From Bacteroidota bacterium (lineage in GTDB: Bacteria; Bacteroidota; Bacteroidia; Flavobacteriales; Schleiferiaceae), in contig VGFU01000007.1 of NCBI GenBank assembly GCA_016868755.1, positions 1 through 64,000 of the forward strand: a DNA stretch of 64,000 nucleotides, read 5' to 3'. Below are positions 56,024-64,000 of this stretch, piece after piece. The notes beneath the pieces were generated by a model. That model had not been told where the DNA came from. It was given only the letters and a program-made list of their open reading frames with translations, and did not search any database. Numbering within the stretch: the stretch's first letter is position 1; the number at the start of each line of letters is the position of its first letter. The translations under genes were made by a program, and so were the position numbers.

Positions 56024-58054
56024 ATGGACCAACCCCGAGTACCAAAGCGGCCCCATTTGCTGGAGCGGCACGACGACCTACGCACCGACGAATACTATTG
56101 GCTTAACGACCGGGAGAACCCCGAAGTGATTGCCTACCTCGAGGCAGAAAATGCCTACCGAGCGCACGAGATGCGTGGGCTTGACCCACTAATCGATTCG
56201 CTGTACACCGAGATGACCGGGAGGCTTGATCCGAACGAGACGTCACTCGCAGTGGAAATGGACGGTTTTTGGTACCAGTCCCGCTTCGAGGAGGGCAAGG
56301 AGTATCCGATTCACGTTCGCTTTGAAGGAGCTGAATCGGGGCCCGAGCAGGTCGTGCTGGACGTGAACGCCCTGGCCGAAGGCCAAGCGTACTGTTCGGT
56401 TGCCTCGATGGTGATGACCCGCGACCACCGACGCATGGCCTATGCCGTGGATTTTGTTAGCCGCCGGCAGTACACGCTGCGCTTTCGCGAGCTGCCTTCG
56501 GGCCAAGAGCACAGCCTTCAGATCCCCGATACGTCGGGTGCCTTTGCCTGGGCCGACGACGGTCAAACGTTTTTTTATGCCACTAAGGACCCCGTCACGT
56601 TGCGGGTGGATAAAATCTGGCGGCATTCCTTGGCCGGGAACGCCGAGCCTGTCCTCGTATTTCATGAACGGGACGAAGCATTCAGCTGTACGGTGTACCG
56701 AGGTAAATCCAAGCGCTTTATCATGGTTTCGACGTCGGCTACCAACGTGGATGAAGTGTGGTACCTCGAGGCGGCGCAGCCGTTGGGAGAATTTCGCTGC
56801 CTGCGCGCGCGGACTCCGGGGCTTGAATACTCCGCAAGCCACCACGGAACCTCGTGGTGGATTCGAAGCAACCTCGACGGGCGCACCAATTTTGCCCTGT
56901 TCCAGGCACCGCTCGACGAGCCCGGAGCATGGACTGAAGTGCTTGCGCACCGCAGCGAAGTGCTGCTCGAGGGCATTGACCTGTTTGACGAATACATGGT
57001 CCGCGAAGAGCGGGAGCAAGGCCTCTTGCGCATCGTGGTCCGACCGTGGAACGAGTCTGCGCACGGTCCAGAGTACGTGATTTCAATGCCCGAAGAAACC
57101 TACACGCTTTACACCGCGTCGAACCCCTCCTCGGCGACCACCATCTTGCGCTTCGTCTACACCTCGTTAACGACCCCGGCTACAACCTACGATTTTGACA
57201 TGGCGACGCGCGAACGAACCGTTAAAAAGGTGCAGAACGTCGTGGGCGGTTACGATGCCCGTCGGTATGCTACGCGCCGGTTGTGGGCTACGTCGGCCGA
57301 CGGAACAAAGGTTCCAATGAGCTGGGTAGGTCCGGCCAACGCCTCGGGGCCGGTTCCGACCCTGCTGTACGGCTACGGCGCCTACGGGATAACGGTAGAC
57401 CCCGCCTTTAGCATCGCGCGTTTGAGCCTGCTTGAGCGTGGAATGGCCTACGCCATCGCCCACATTCGCGGAGGGGAGTATTTGGGCCGGTCGTGGTACG
57501 AACACGGCCGCATGGAGCACAAGCAGAACACCTTCAGCGACTTTATCGCTTGTGGGGAAATGCTGCGCACCGAGGGCTGGGCTTCGCAGCTTTTTGCCAT
57601 GGGCGGAAGCGCCGGTGGACTGCTTATGGGGGCAGTAATCAACCAACGCCCAGATTTGTGGTCGGGCGTGATTGCCGCGGTGCCGTTTGTCGACGTGGTG
57701 ACCACGATGCTCGATGACAGCATTCCGCTTACGACAGGTGAATACGACGAGTGGGGAAATCCCAACGAGCCCGAAGCCTATGCGCGCATGAAGGTCTATT
57801 CTCCTTACGACAACGTGGCGGCTCAGGATTACCCGCCGCTCTTGGTTACGACCGGATTGCACGACAGCCAGGTGCAGTACTTCGAGCCCGCCAAGTGGGT
57901 CGCCCGACTTCGGGATCGCCGCACCAACAACGCCCCGCTGTACCTGTACTGCAACATGGACACTGGCCACGGCGGAGCGAGCGGTCGCTACGCTTCGTAC
58001 CGCGAAACGGCCATGGAGTATGCGTTTTTCTTGAGTTTAGTCGAAGCGAAGTAG
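56024..58054 (+). CDS. ptrB: Oligopeptidase B (S9 prolyl oligopeptidase family)
   Basis: 676 residues from ATG 56024. A seven-bladed propeller domain (about 70-400) gates a C-terminal alpha/beta-hydrolase. LLYGYGAYGITVDPAFS, AHIRGGEYLGRSWYEHG, the nucleophile MGGSAGGLLMG (about Ser530), Asp in TTGLHDSQVQYFEP and His in DTGHGGASGR form the catalytic set. No signal peptide is visible, so it is probably cytoplasmic, cutting small peptides after basic residues. Its last 18 bases overlap the convergent Kdo transferase gene. Confidence 0.95.
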   Translation: MDQPRVPKRPHLLERHDDLRTDEYYWLNDRENPEVIAYLEAENAYRAHEMRGLDPLIDSLYTEMTGRLDPNETSLAVEMDGFWYQSRFEEGKEYPIHVRFEGAESGPEQVVLDVNALAEGQAYCSVASMVMTRDHRRMAYAVDFVSRRQYTLRFRELPSGQEHSLQIPDTSGAFAWADDGQTFFYATKDPVTLRVDKIWRHSLAGNAEPVLVFHERDEAFSCTVYRGKSKRFIMVSTSATNVDEVWYLEAAQPLGEFRCLRARTPGLEYSASHHGTSWWIRSNLDGRTNFALFQAPLDEPGAWTEVLAHRSEVLLEGIDLFDEYMVREEREQGLLRIVVRPWNESAHGPEYVISMPEETYTLYTASNPSSATTILRFVYTSLTTPATTYDFDMATRERTVKKVQNVVGGYDARRYATRRLWATSADGTKVPMSWVGPANASGPVPTLLYGYGAYGITVDPAFSIARLSLLERGMAYAIAHIRGGEYLGRSWYEHGRMEHKQNTFSDFIACGEMLRTEGWASQLFAMGGSAGGLLMGAVINQRPDLWSGVIAAVPFVDVVTTMLDDSIPLTTGEYDEWGNPNEPEAYARMKVYSPYDNVAAQDYPPLLVTTGLHDSQVQYFEPAKWVARLRDRRTNNAPLYLYCNMDTGHGGASGRYASYRETAMEYAFFLSLVEAK

Positions 58055-59233
58055 ACCGCGTTCGCGGACCTGCTGGTCGAGCAGCGCGAGCGCGCCCCGC
58101 TGGCGAATCGCCCAGTTGGCGTTTGGGGCGCGGCGTTCCATTTGGTCAAGCCAGTTGAGCGCCTCGTCGAGGGTGGTGACCGTCTGCGCCACACCGTCGC
58201 GCAGGGCATCTGCTGCTTCCCAGTGGCGGCCAATATGGGGGCCAAACGCAACGGGAATTCCCCACGAGAGGGGCTCGAGGATGTTGTGCAGTCCTTGCGC
58301 AAAGGCGCCGCCCACGAACGCGGCCTGAGCGCCTCCGTACAGTCCAAAAAGACTGCCGAGCTGGTCAACCACAAGTGCACGGGCTTCTTCGAGCTGTTCG
58401 TCGCGGTAGTTCGACCATTCGCTGCTGCGCAGGGCGGGCAAGGGAAGTTTGGCGCGGAGTTCTTCAGCCCTTGAGGGGTCGTGGGGGGCGAAGACAAATT
58501 TCCAGTGGGTGCGGCGCATGAGTACGGGGAGCCACACGGATTCGTCTTCGGGCCAGGAGGAGCCTAGGACAAGGACCGGTCGCGCGTCGGCGAAGCGGGA
58601 CCAGCGTTCCGGAGGGCCTTCTCCGCGCGCGATGCGCGCGGCGGCGGCGTCCATTCGGCCGTCGCCCAGCACGAGGGCGTTGAGCCCAGCCCGCAGGGCG
58701 GGAGCAAGGCCCGAGGGGTGCTGGAGTCCCACAAAGACCGCACGACGCAGCAGGCGCCGATCCAAAACACCAAGGGCTGACCACCATCGGTGGCGCTCAG
58801 GAACGTGCGCAAAGGCCACTGCAAACGGTATGTCCCTTCGGCCTACCTCTCGGAGCATCGTGTGCCAGAGGTCGGTTTGCAGGACGAGTAGGGCCTGGGG
58901 CTGGATCCGCTCGATAAAGCGATGCACGTAGGGGTTGAAGTCGGGGGGCGCGAGGCAGGCTTCGACGCCGGGGGGCGGAGCGTAGCGGGTCCATCCGCGC
59001 AATCCGCTGGGCGAAAAAAACGTCACAAGAACGCGTTTTCCTGAGGCGGACCAGGCGCGAACCAGCGGCTCAAGCATCCAGTATTCGCCCCAAGAGGCGC
59101 CGTGAATCCAAAGGTCAAACGGGCCTTCAGGGGCCGGGGCGAGGCGTCCGGTCCACCATGCGCGGGCAGCTCGGTGGCCGCCCAGTGCGGCGATGTGGCT
59201 CAGGGCCCCAAAAACGACACCGGGGAAGCTCAC
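58037..59233 (-). CDS. waaA: 3-deoxy-D-manno-octulosonic acid (Kdo) transferase
   Basis: 398 residues from GTG 59233, overlapping the upstream gene's stop (GTGA); earlier in-frame codons lie within that gene and are rejected. LWIHGASWGEYWMLEPLV carries the catalytic Glu region of KdtA. VLVTFFSPSGLRGWTRYAP, VLQTDLWHTMLREV, LVLGSSWPEDESV and FVGGAFAQGLHNILEPLSWG (donor binding) follow. It attaches Kdo to lipid A, linking to the lpx genes at 24120-27200. An N-terminal membrane anchor is not obvious. Confidence 0.95.
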   Translation of the reverse strand: MSFPGVVFGALSHIAALGGHRAARAWWTGRLAPAPEGPFDLWIHGASWGEYWMLEPLVRAWSASGKRVLVTFFSPSGLRGWTRYAPPPGVEACLAPPDFNPYVHRFIERIQPQALLVLQTDLWHTMLREVGRRDIPFAVAFAHVPERHRWWSALGVLDRRLLRRAVFVGLQHPSGLAPALRAGLNALVLGDGRMDAAAARIARGEGPPERWSRFADARPVLVLGSSWPEDESVWLPVLMRRTHWKFVFAPHDPSRAEELRAKLPLPALRSSEWSNYRDEQLEEARALVVDQLGSLFGLYGGAQAAFVGGAFAQGLHNILEPLSWGIPVAFGPHIGRHWEAADALRDGVAQTVTTLDEALNWLDQMERRAPNANWAIRQRGALALLDQQVRERGLLRFD

Positions 59234-59991
59234 TGGTAGTAGCGCACCTTGGGTTGGTTGGGCGCGGATTCGTTGGCGGTACTCAGTTTTTGGCCTAGCG
59301 GTAGAAACCAACTGAATTCGGCCCCGAAGAACCCGTCCCAATGCGGGTTGGGCGAGGGCGGATTCGCTCCGTAGTGCGTGCCCCGTACGTCGTGCGTTTG
59401 CGCCAAGCCGGCCCGCAGCGCAAGGCTAAAATTGATGACGTCGTTTGGATCTGCATGGCTGTAGCGCAGCGCTGCCTGAACACCCAGTCCTTGCCGCATT
59501 CGGTCCAAGCCATACACATAAGGTTTGGTGAGCAGCGGAACTCCACCAGAATTGTTGAACCAAATTCGGTGGGAGATGGCGTCCATTCCCAACTCGGCCG
59601 CAAGCGAATGGGCATTGACCATCCAAAGTCGTTGACCGTACCCCAGGGCGGCGCTGCTCCCGCGCCCTTCGAGGCGAATCAGGGCGGGGCTTCCGTCGTT
59701 GCCCATGATGTAGCCGTCTTCGTTCATCAAAAAGCCGAGGATTTGGTTGGTGTTCCGCACTCCGCCGCCAAACCGCGCTCCGTATTCGGCCCAAACGTAG
59801 TCGCGCACGCTAAGGCTGACGTCGCCACGAATGCGGAGCTTGGCGCTGTTGCCGTAGTCCGCCTTCCAAGTCCCCAAGGGTGCTTCGATACTGGGTGCCA
59901 CGTGAATGCGCGCGCGCGGAATTTCCTGGCCCGAAAGCCCCGTTCCGCCCAAACCAACTGCGGCGAACCAAAGTGCAGATAAAATGCGCAT
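59230..59991 (-). CDS. Outer-membrane beta-barrel-like protein, hypothetical
   Basis: 253 residues from ATG 59991, with a signal peptide of about 1-22 ending GLSGQ. Amphipathic strands recur (LRIRGDVSLSVRDYVWAEYG, VQAALRYSHADPNDVINFSL) and Tyr/Trp residues are frequent, as in small barrels. TACCTTCG (59996-60003 on this strand) ends 4 bases before the ATG. Its stop overlaps the waaA start, so it is translated in tandem with Kdo transferase and may serve LPS or the outer membrane. No family is recognised. Confidence 0.82.
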   Translation of the reverse strand: MRILSALWFAAVGLGGTGLSGQEIPRARIHVAPSIEAPLGTWKADYGNSAKLRIRGDVSLSVRDYVWAEYGARFGGGVRNTNQILGFLMNEDGYIMGNDGSPALIRLEGRGSSAALGYGQRLWMVNAHSLAAELGMDAISHRIWFNNSGGVPLLTKPYVYGLDRMRQGLGVQAALRYSHADPNDVINFSLALRAGLAQTHDVRGTHYGANPPSPNPHWDGFFGAEFSWFLPLGQKLSTANESAPNQPKVRYYQ

Positions 59992-59995
59992 GCTG

Positions 59996-60050
59996 CGAAG
60001 GTAGCGCAGGTCTACGGCCTATGCCACGCCCTCGGCATGGGTTACCTTTG
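59996..60050. promoter_or_regulatory. Divergent promoters, outer-membrane protein-waaA / aminotransferase operon
   Basis: TACCTTCG on the minus strand (59996-60003) and TACCTTTG on the plus strand (60043-60050). They end 4 and 6 bases before the start codons at 59991 and 60057. Confidence 0.6.
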
Positions 60051-60056
60051 CGGACT

Positions 60057-61211
60057 ATGCCCCAGCACCTGCCGTTTGATCCGCCTATTCCGATGGTTGA
60101 CCTCGTCGGACAGCATGCGCGCATCCAACCTGAACTCGACCACGCGCTGCTCCGAGCGAGCCATGAGGCCGCCTACATTCAGGGACCCGATGTGGCCGCC
60201 TTCGCCAGCGAGCTCAGCGCCTACCTCGGCGAGGGCGTGTACACGATCCCCTGCGCCAACGGAACCGACGCCCTTCAAATTGCTTTGATGGCTCTGGGCC
60301 TTAAGCCCGGCGACGAAGTGATCACGGCTACGTTTACCTATGTGGCTACGGCTGAGGTGATTGCCCTGCTCGGCCTCACGCCGGTGCTCGTGGACGTCGA
60401 CGCCGACACCTTCGCGCTCAACCTCGACGAAGTTCGCGCCGCTGTCACGCCGCAGACCAAGGCCATTGTGCCCGTGCACCTCTACGGCCAGGGCGTCGAC
60501 ATGGAGTCGCTGCTCGCGCTCGCCGACGAGCGCGGAATCCCCGTGGTCGAAGACACCGCCCAGGCCCTCGGCGCCCGCTACACGTTTAGCGACGGCCAAA
60601 CGCTAGCCCTCGGCACCCTCGGAACCATTGGCTGCACGAGCTTTTTTCCGTCCAAAAACCTCGGTTGCATGGGCGACGGAGGCGCGGTGTTTTCGCGCGA
60701 CGCGGCCCTCGCCGAGCGCATCAAAATGATGGCCAACCACGGCCAAAAAGTCAAGTACCGCCACGACGTGGTGGGCTGCAACAGCCGACTCGACACGCTG
60801 CAGGCGGCGATTCTCAGGGTTAAGCTCCGTCACCTCGACGGTTATGCTGTCGCCCGCCAAGCCGCCGCTGCCCGCTACGACGCGGGCCTCGCCGGCCTCG
60901 CAGGGGTTCAGACCCCCGTGCGCCGATCGGAATCGACCCACGTGTTCCACCAGTACACGCTCCGCGTAGCCGACCAGCAACGCGACGCCCTGGCGGCCCA
61001 CCTCAAGGCCGACGGAATTCCGTCGATGATCTACTACCCGCTGCCGCTGCACCGCCAGCAGGCCTACCAGTCTGCGCGCTACCCCGACGGAAGCTTTCCG
61101 GTAGCCGAGCAGCTCTGCGCCGAAGTCCTCTCGCTGCCGATGCACACCGAGCTGAGCGCCGCCACCCAAGACCGTATTATTCAATCCATCCAAAGCTTTT
61201 TCGCGAAATGA
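60057..61211 (+). CDS. DegT/DnrJ/EryC1/StrS family aminotransferase
   Basis: 384 residues from ATG 60057; TACCTTTG ends 6 bases upstream, so the longer open frame back to 59880 is rejected. It is a PLP enzyme of nucleotide-sugar metabolism. [48 protein letters not shown] and the PLP Lys in [15 protein letters not shown] (about Lys200) are diagnostic; [19 protein letters not shown]-type text follows (RIKMMANHG). It probably makes an amino sugar on a UDP-4-keto or 3-keto sugar. It starts an operon with ugd, overlapping it by 4 bases. Confidence 0.95.
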   Translation: MPQHLPFDPPIPMVDLVGQHARIQPELDHALLRASHEAAYIQGPDVAAFASELSAYLGEGVYTIPCANGTDALQIALMALGLKPGDEVITATFTYVATAEVIALLGLTPVLVDVDADTFALNLDEVRAAVTPQTKAIVPVHLYGQGVDMESLLALADERGIPVVEDTAQALGARYTFSDGQTLALGTLGTIGCTSFFPSKNLGCMGDGGAVFSRDAALAERIKMMANHGQKVKYRHDVVGCNSRLDTLQAAILRVKLRHLDGYAVARQAAAARYDAGLAGLAGVQTPVRRSESTHVFHQYTLRVADQQRDALAAHLKADGIPSMIYYPLPLHRQQAYQSARYPDGSFPVAEQLCAEVLSLPMHTELSAATQDRIIQSIQSFFAK

Positions 61212-62524
61212 AAATCACCGTAGTAGGAACCGGCTACGTCGGCCTCGTCACCGGAGCCTGCCTGAGCGACGTCGGCATGGACGTCACCTGCGTGGACGTC
61301 AACGAAACCAAAATCGCCAACCTCCACAAGGGCATTTTGCCGATCTACGAGCCAGGCTTGGACGCAATCGTCGCGCGCAACGTCGCGGCGGGCCGCCTGC
61401 ACTTCTCGACCGACCTCGCCCAATCCATTCAGGGATCCGAGGCCGCGTTCATCGCGGTGGGCACGCCTCCGGGCGAAGACGGAAGCGCCGACCTGCAGTA
61501 CGTGCTGGCGGTAGCCGACGGCATTGGTCGCACCATGACCGACTACCTCGTGGTCATTACCAAGAGCACGGTGCCCGTGGGTACGGCTGAAAAGGTGCGC
61601 GGAGCCCTGCGGGCGGCCCTCGATGCACGCGGTTCCAACCTCAGCTTTGACGTCGCCTCCAACCCCGAATTCCTCAAAGAAGGCGCCGCCATCGACGACT
61701 TCATGAAGCCCGACCGCATCGTCTGCGGCGTCGAGTCCGAGCGCGCCCAAGACGTGCTGGCCCGCCTCTACAAGCCCTTCACGCTTAACGGCCACCCGGT
61801 GCTGTTCATGGATATTCCGTCCGCCGAAATGACCAAGTACGCCGCCAACGCCATGCTGGCGACCAAGATTTCGTTCATGAACGACATCGCCAACCTCTGC
61901 GAAATCATGGGGGCCGACGTCAACCAGGTCCGCAAAGGCATCGGTAGCGATCCGCGCATCGGAACCAAATTCATCTACCCCGGCATTGGCTACGGCGGAA
62001 GCTGCTTCCCCAAAGACGTCAAGGCGCTGGCCCGCACCGCCAAGGAGCAGGGCTACATCATGCGCATCCTCGAGGCCGTCGAGGCCGTCAACGATGCCCA
62101 AAAGAGCGTGATGGTCACCAAAATCAAGGCCCACTTCGGCAGCGACCTGCGCGGTAAGCACTTCGCCTTCTGGGGCCTGAGCTTCAAGCCGCAGACCGAC
62201 GACATGCGCGAGGCGCCCTCGGTCGTCATCGCCGAATCGCTGATGGCGCTCGGAGCCACCGTGACCGCCTACGACCCCGTGGCGATCGAGGAGGCCAAGC
62301 ACCAGCTGCAGGACCGCGTGACCTATGCTGCCGACGCCTACCAGGCCCTCACGGGTGCCGACGCCCTGCTGCTCATCACCGAGTGGAGCGAGTTCCGCGT
62401 GCCCAACTGGTCGCGCGTCAAGGATGCCCTGCGCCAGCCTGTGGTGTTTGACGGCCGCAACATTTACAGCGGAACCGAACTGCGCGCCCTCGGCTTCACC
62501 TATTCCGGAATTGGCGTCCACTAA
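61208..62524 (+). CDS. ugd: UDP-glucose 6-dehydrogenase
   Basis: 438 residues from ATG 61208 (ATGA overlap with the aminotransferase stop). [19 protein letters not shown] is the N-terminal NAD site, and [17 protein letters not shown] and [11 protein letters not shown] follow. The catalytic Cys is in [14 protein letters not shown] (about Cys263), and the C-terminal domain contains [18 protein letters not shown]. It oxidises UDP-glucose to UDP-glucuronate, the substrate of the decarboxylase encoded next. The start is firm. Confidence 0.96.
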   Translation: MKITVVGTGYVGLVTGACLSDVGMDVTCVDVNETKIANLHKGILPIYEPGLDAIVARNVAAGRLHFSTDLAQSIQGSEAAFIAVGTPPGEDGSADLQYVLAVADGIGRTMTDYLVVITKSTVPVGTAEKVRGALRAALDARGSNLSFDVASNPEFLKEGAAIDDFMKPDRIVCGVESERAQDVLARLYKPFTLNGHPVLFMDIPSAEMTKYAANAMLATKISFMNDIANLCEIMGADVNQVRKGIGSDPRIGTKFIYPGIGYGGSCFPKDVKALARTAKEQGYIMRILEAVEAVNDAQKSVMVTKIKAHFGSDLRGKHFAFWGLSFKPQTDDMREAPSVVIAESLMALGATVTAYDPVAIEEAKHQLQDRVTYAADAYQALTGADALLLITEWSEFRVPNWSRVKDALRQPVVFDGRNIYSGTELRALGFTYSGIGVH

Positions 62525-62534
62525 GCCCTCAGTT

Positions 62535-63518
62535 ATGCCCCGCATTCTCATTACCGGCGCGGCCGGCTTCCTCGGATCGCACCTCTGCGACCGCTTCATC
62601 GCCGAAGGCTACGAGGTCGTCGCCATGGACAACCTGATCACCGGCGACCTGCGCAACCTCGAGCACCTTCAGGCGCTTCCGCAGTTTTCGTTCGTGCACC
62701 ACGACGTCAGCACGCACATTCACCTCAACGGTCCGCTCGACTACATCCTGCACTTTGCGTCGCCGGCCTCGCCGATCGACTACCTGAAGATTCCGATTCA
62801 AACGCTTAAAGTGGGTTCGCTCGGAACCCACAACTGCCTCGGACTCGCCCTAGCCAAAAAGGCCCGCATCCTGGTGGCTTCGACCTCTGAGGTCTATGGC
62901 GACCCGCTGGTGCACCCGCAAACCGAGGAGTACTGGGGCAACGTCAACCCCATCGGGCCCCGCGGCGTGTACGACGAGGCCAAGCGCTTTCAAGAGGCCC
63001 TCACGATGGCCTACCACACCTACCACGGTTTGGAGACGCGCATCATCCGCATTTTCAACACCTACGGACCCCGCATGCGCCTGAACGACGGCCGCGTGCT
63101 GCCCGCCTTCATCGGCCAAGCTCTGCGCGGCGAAGACCTCACGGTCTTTGGCGACGGAAGCCAAACCCGAAGCTTCTGCTACGTCGACGACCTCGTCGAG
63201 GGTATCTACCGCCTGCTGCTGAGCGACTACCCGTACCCCGTCAACCTCGGCAATCCCGACGAGATCACCATCCTTCAGTTTGCCGAAGAGATCATCAAGC
63301 TCACCGGAACCGACCAAAAAATCGTCCACCAGCCCCTGCCCAAAGACGACCCCACCCAGCGCCAGCCCGACATCACGAAGGCCCGCGAAATCCTCGGTTG
63401 GGAACCCAAAGTCAGCCGCGCCGAAGGTCTCAAAATCACCTACGACGCGTTCCGCAACCTGCCCGACGACCTGCTCTACAAGCAGGAGCACCGCGACTTT
63501 AAAGCCTACAGCAAGTGA
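62535..63518 (+). CDS. UDP-glucuronate decarboxylase (UDP-xylose synthase type SDR)
   Basis: 327 residues from ATG 62535, 10 bases after ugd; the longer open frame from 62325 overlaps ugd and is rejected. It is an extended short-chain dehydrogenase: [50 protein letters not shown], and [11 protein letters not shown] with the catalytic Tyr/Lys. [17 protein letters not shown] and [13 protein letters not shown] are typical of UXS. It should turn UDP-glucuronate into UDP-xylose (or the 4-keto intermediate). It overlaps galE by 4 bases. Confidence 0.94.
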   Translation: MPRILITGAAGFLGSHLCDRFIAEGYEVVAMDNLITGDLRNLEHLQALPQFSFVHHDVSTHIHLNGPLDYILHFASPASPIDYLKIPIQTLKVGSLGTHNCLGLALAKKARILVASTSEVYGDPLVHPQTEEYWGNVNPIGPRGVYDEAKRFQEALTMAYHTYHGLETRIIRIFNTYGPRMRLNDGRVLPAFIGQALRGEDLTVFGDGSQTRSFCYVDDLVEGIYRLLLSDYPYPVNLGNPDEITILQFAEEIIKLTGTDQKIVHQPLPKDDPTQRQPDITKAREILGWEPKVSRAEGLKITYDAFRNLPDDLLYKQEHRDFKAYSK

Positions 63519-64000
63519 AAACGGTCCTCGTCACCGGAGGCCTCGGCTACATCGGTTCGCACACGGCCGTGGACCTCATTGCCCGCGGCCACCGCGTAGT
63601 CCTCGCCGACAACCTCAACAACACCCGCGCCGAGGTTCTCGACGGAATCGAGGCCATTTCGGGCGTCCGTCCCGAGTGGGTTCAGGTCGACCTGGCCGAC
63701 CGCAGCGCCACCGAGTCCTTTCTGGCTGGCCGCCGCTTCGACGGAATCATCCACTTCGCCGCCCACAAAGCGGTAGGGGAGAGCGTTGCTGAGCCCGTCG
63801 CCTACTACCGAAACAACTTCGATTCGCTGCTCAACCTTTTGGATTACCAGCGCGCCCATCCCCAGTGCGGACTCATATTCAGCTCGTCCTGCACCGTCTA
63901 CGGCCAGGCTGACGCGCTGCCCATTCCCGAGTCCGCCCCCATCAAGCCCGCGGAATCGCCCTACGGCAACACCAAGCAGGTGGGCGAAGAAATCCTGCGC
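63515..64000 (+). CDS. galE: UDP-glucose 4-epimerase (3' end outside window)
   Basis: The frame is open from GTG 63515 (GTGA overlap with the decarboxylase stop) to the window edge, giving 162 residues of a protein usually about 335-345 long. [16 protein letters not shown] is the NAD site, and [31 protein letters not shown] and the catalytic YGNTK follow; all are GalE landmarks. It interconverts UDP-glucose and UDP-galactose and closes this UDP-sugar operon as far as can be seen. Confidence 0.95.
   Translation, partial: MKTVLVTGGLGYIGSHTAVDLIARGHRVVLADNLNNTRAEVLDGIEAISGVRPEWVQVDLADRSATESFLAGRRFDGIIHFAAHKAVGESVAEPVAYYRNNFDSLLNLLDYQRAHPQCGLIFSSSCTVYGQADALPIPESAPIKPAESPYGNTKQVGEEILR

Noticed and set aside
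59880-60056. Upstream extension of the DegT aminotransferase
   Set aside because: The added residues are Arg/Pro-rich and antisense to the barrel gene; the promoter octamer and ATG at 60057 give the normal N-terminus.
61181-62599. 472-codon open frame on the minus strand opposite ugd
   Set aside because: ugd is unmistakable; the antisense frame is a by-product of G/C at third positions and has no recognisable domain.

Overview
The window comes from a high-GC member of the Bacteroidota, most likely Flavobacteriales. Four lines of sequence evidence agree. There is a fused lpxC-fabZ gene. A PorX-type response regulator with a PglZ domain and a secreted protein with a type IX secretion (T9SS) C-terminal domain are present. 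There is a SusC/SusD receptor pair. Most promoters look like the Bacteroidota -7 element TAnnTTTG. Most of the DNA is about 60-68% GC by eye, with two clear exceptions: an AT-rich stretch at about 1375-2165 and the SusC/SusD block at 18122-22772. Genes are packed tightly, often with 4-base stop/start overlaps, and no gap without a gene exceeds about 150 bases. I saw no tRNA, rRNA, CRISPR array, insertion sequence or prophage.

Layout. 1-4044 (minus): ExbB-ExbD-TonB energy module reading into folC, with an extra chimeric TonB-like lipoprotein gene between tonB and folC. 4101-10529: NhaD antiporter, AnmK, acyl-CoA dehydrogenase, a Skp/OmpH-like lipoprotein and urocanase. 10599-18121: lipoprotein, RNase HII and a glycosyltransferase, divergent from a flippase / sulfotransferase / chain-length / polymerase operon for a probably sulfated surface polysaccharide. 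18228-22772: SusC/SusD pair. 22914-28441 (minus): HD hydrolase, lpxD, lpxC-fabZ, lpxA, ABC ATPase and efp (lipid A plus EF-P). 28479-32030: porX, tsaE, alanine dehydrogenase and a small membrane protein. 32035-35472: proline dehydrogenase, aroB and aroA. 35372-40713: two Trp-rich secreted proteins divergent from a propeller LytS-type kinase and LytTR regulator. 40742-43488: purE, purK, SprT, a small membrane protein and a 34-residue lipoprotein. 43518-45026: MlaE/MlaF-like transporter. 45027-50572: kynurenine genes and gcvP. 50631-58054: T9SS cargo, nth, bcp, recA, a TPR lipoprotein and oligopeptidase B. 58037-64000: Kdo transferase, an outer-membrane protein and a UDP-sugar operon (aminotransferase, ugd, UDP-glucuronate decarboxylase, galE).

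The dominant theme is the cell envelope: lipid A, Kdo, surface polysaccharide, lipid transport, TonB energy coupling, SusCD uptake and T9SS. The most notable observations are: (1) the chimeric lipoprotein carrying a TonB C-terminal domain; (2) a repeated arrangement of a (T/G)ACCTTTG-like element followed 4-6 bases later by the start codon at 16 genes, which suggests widespread leaderless transcription and was used to choose starts; (3) an overlooked 34-residue lipoprotein gene; (4) an endonuclease III without its iron-sulfur cysteines; and (5) a heptanucleotide repeat at convergent gene ends that supplies stop codons.
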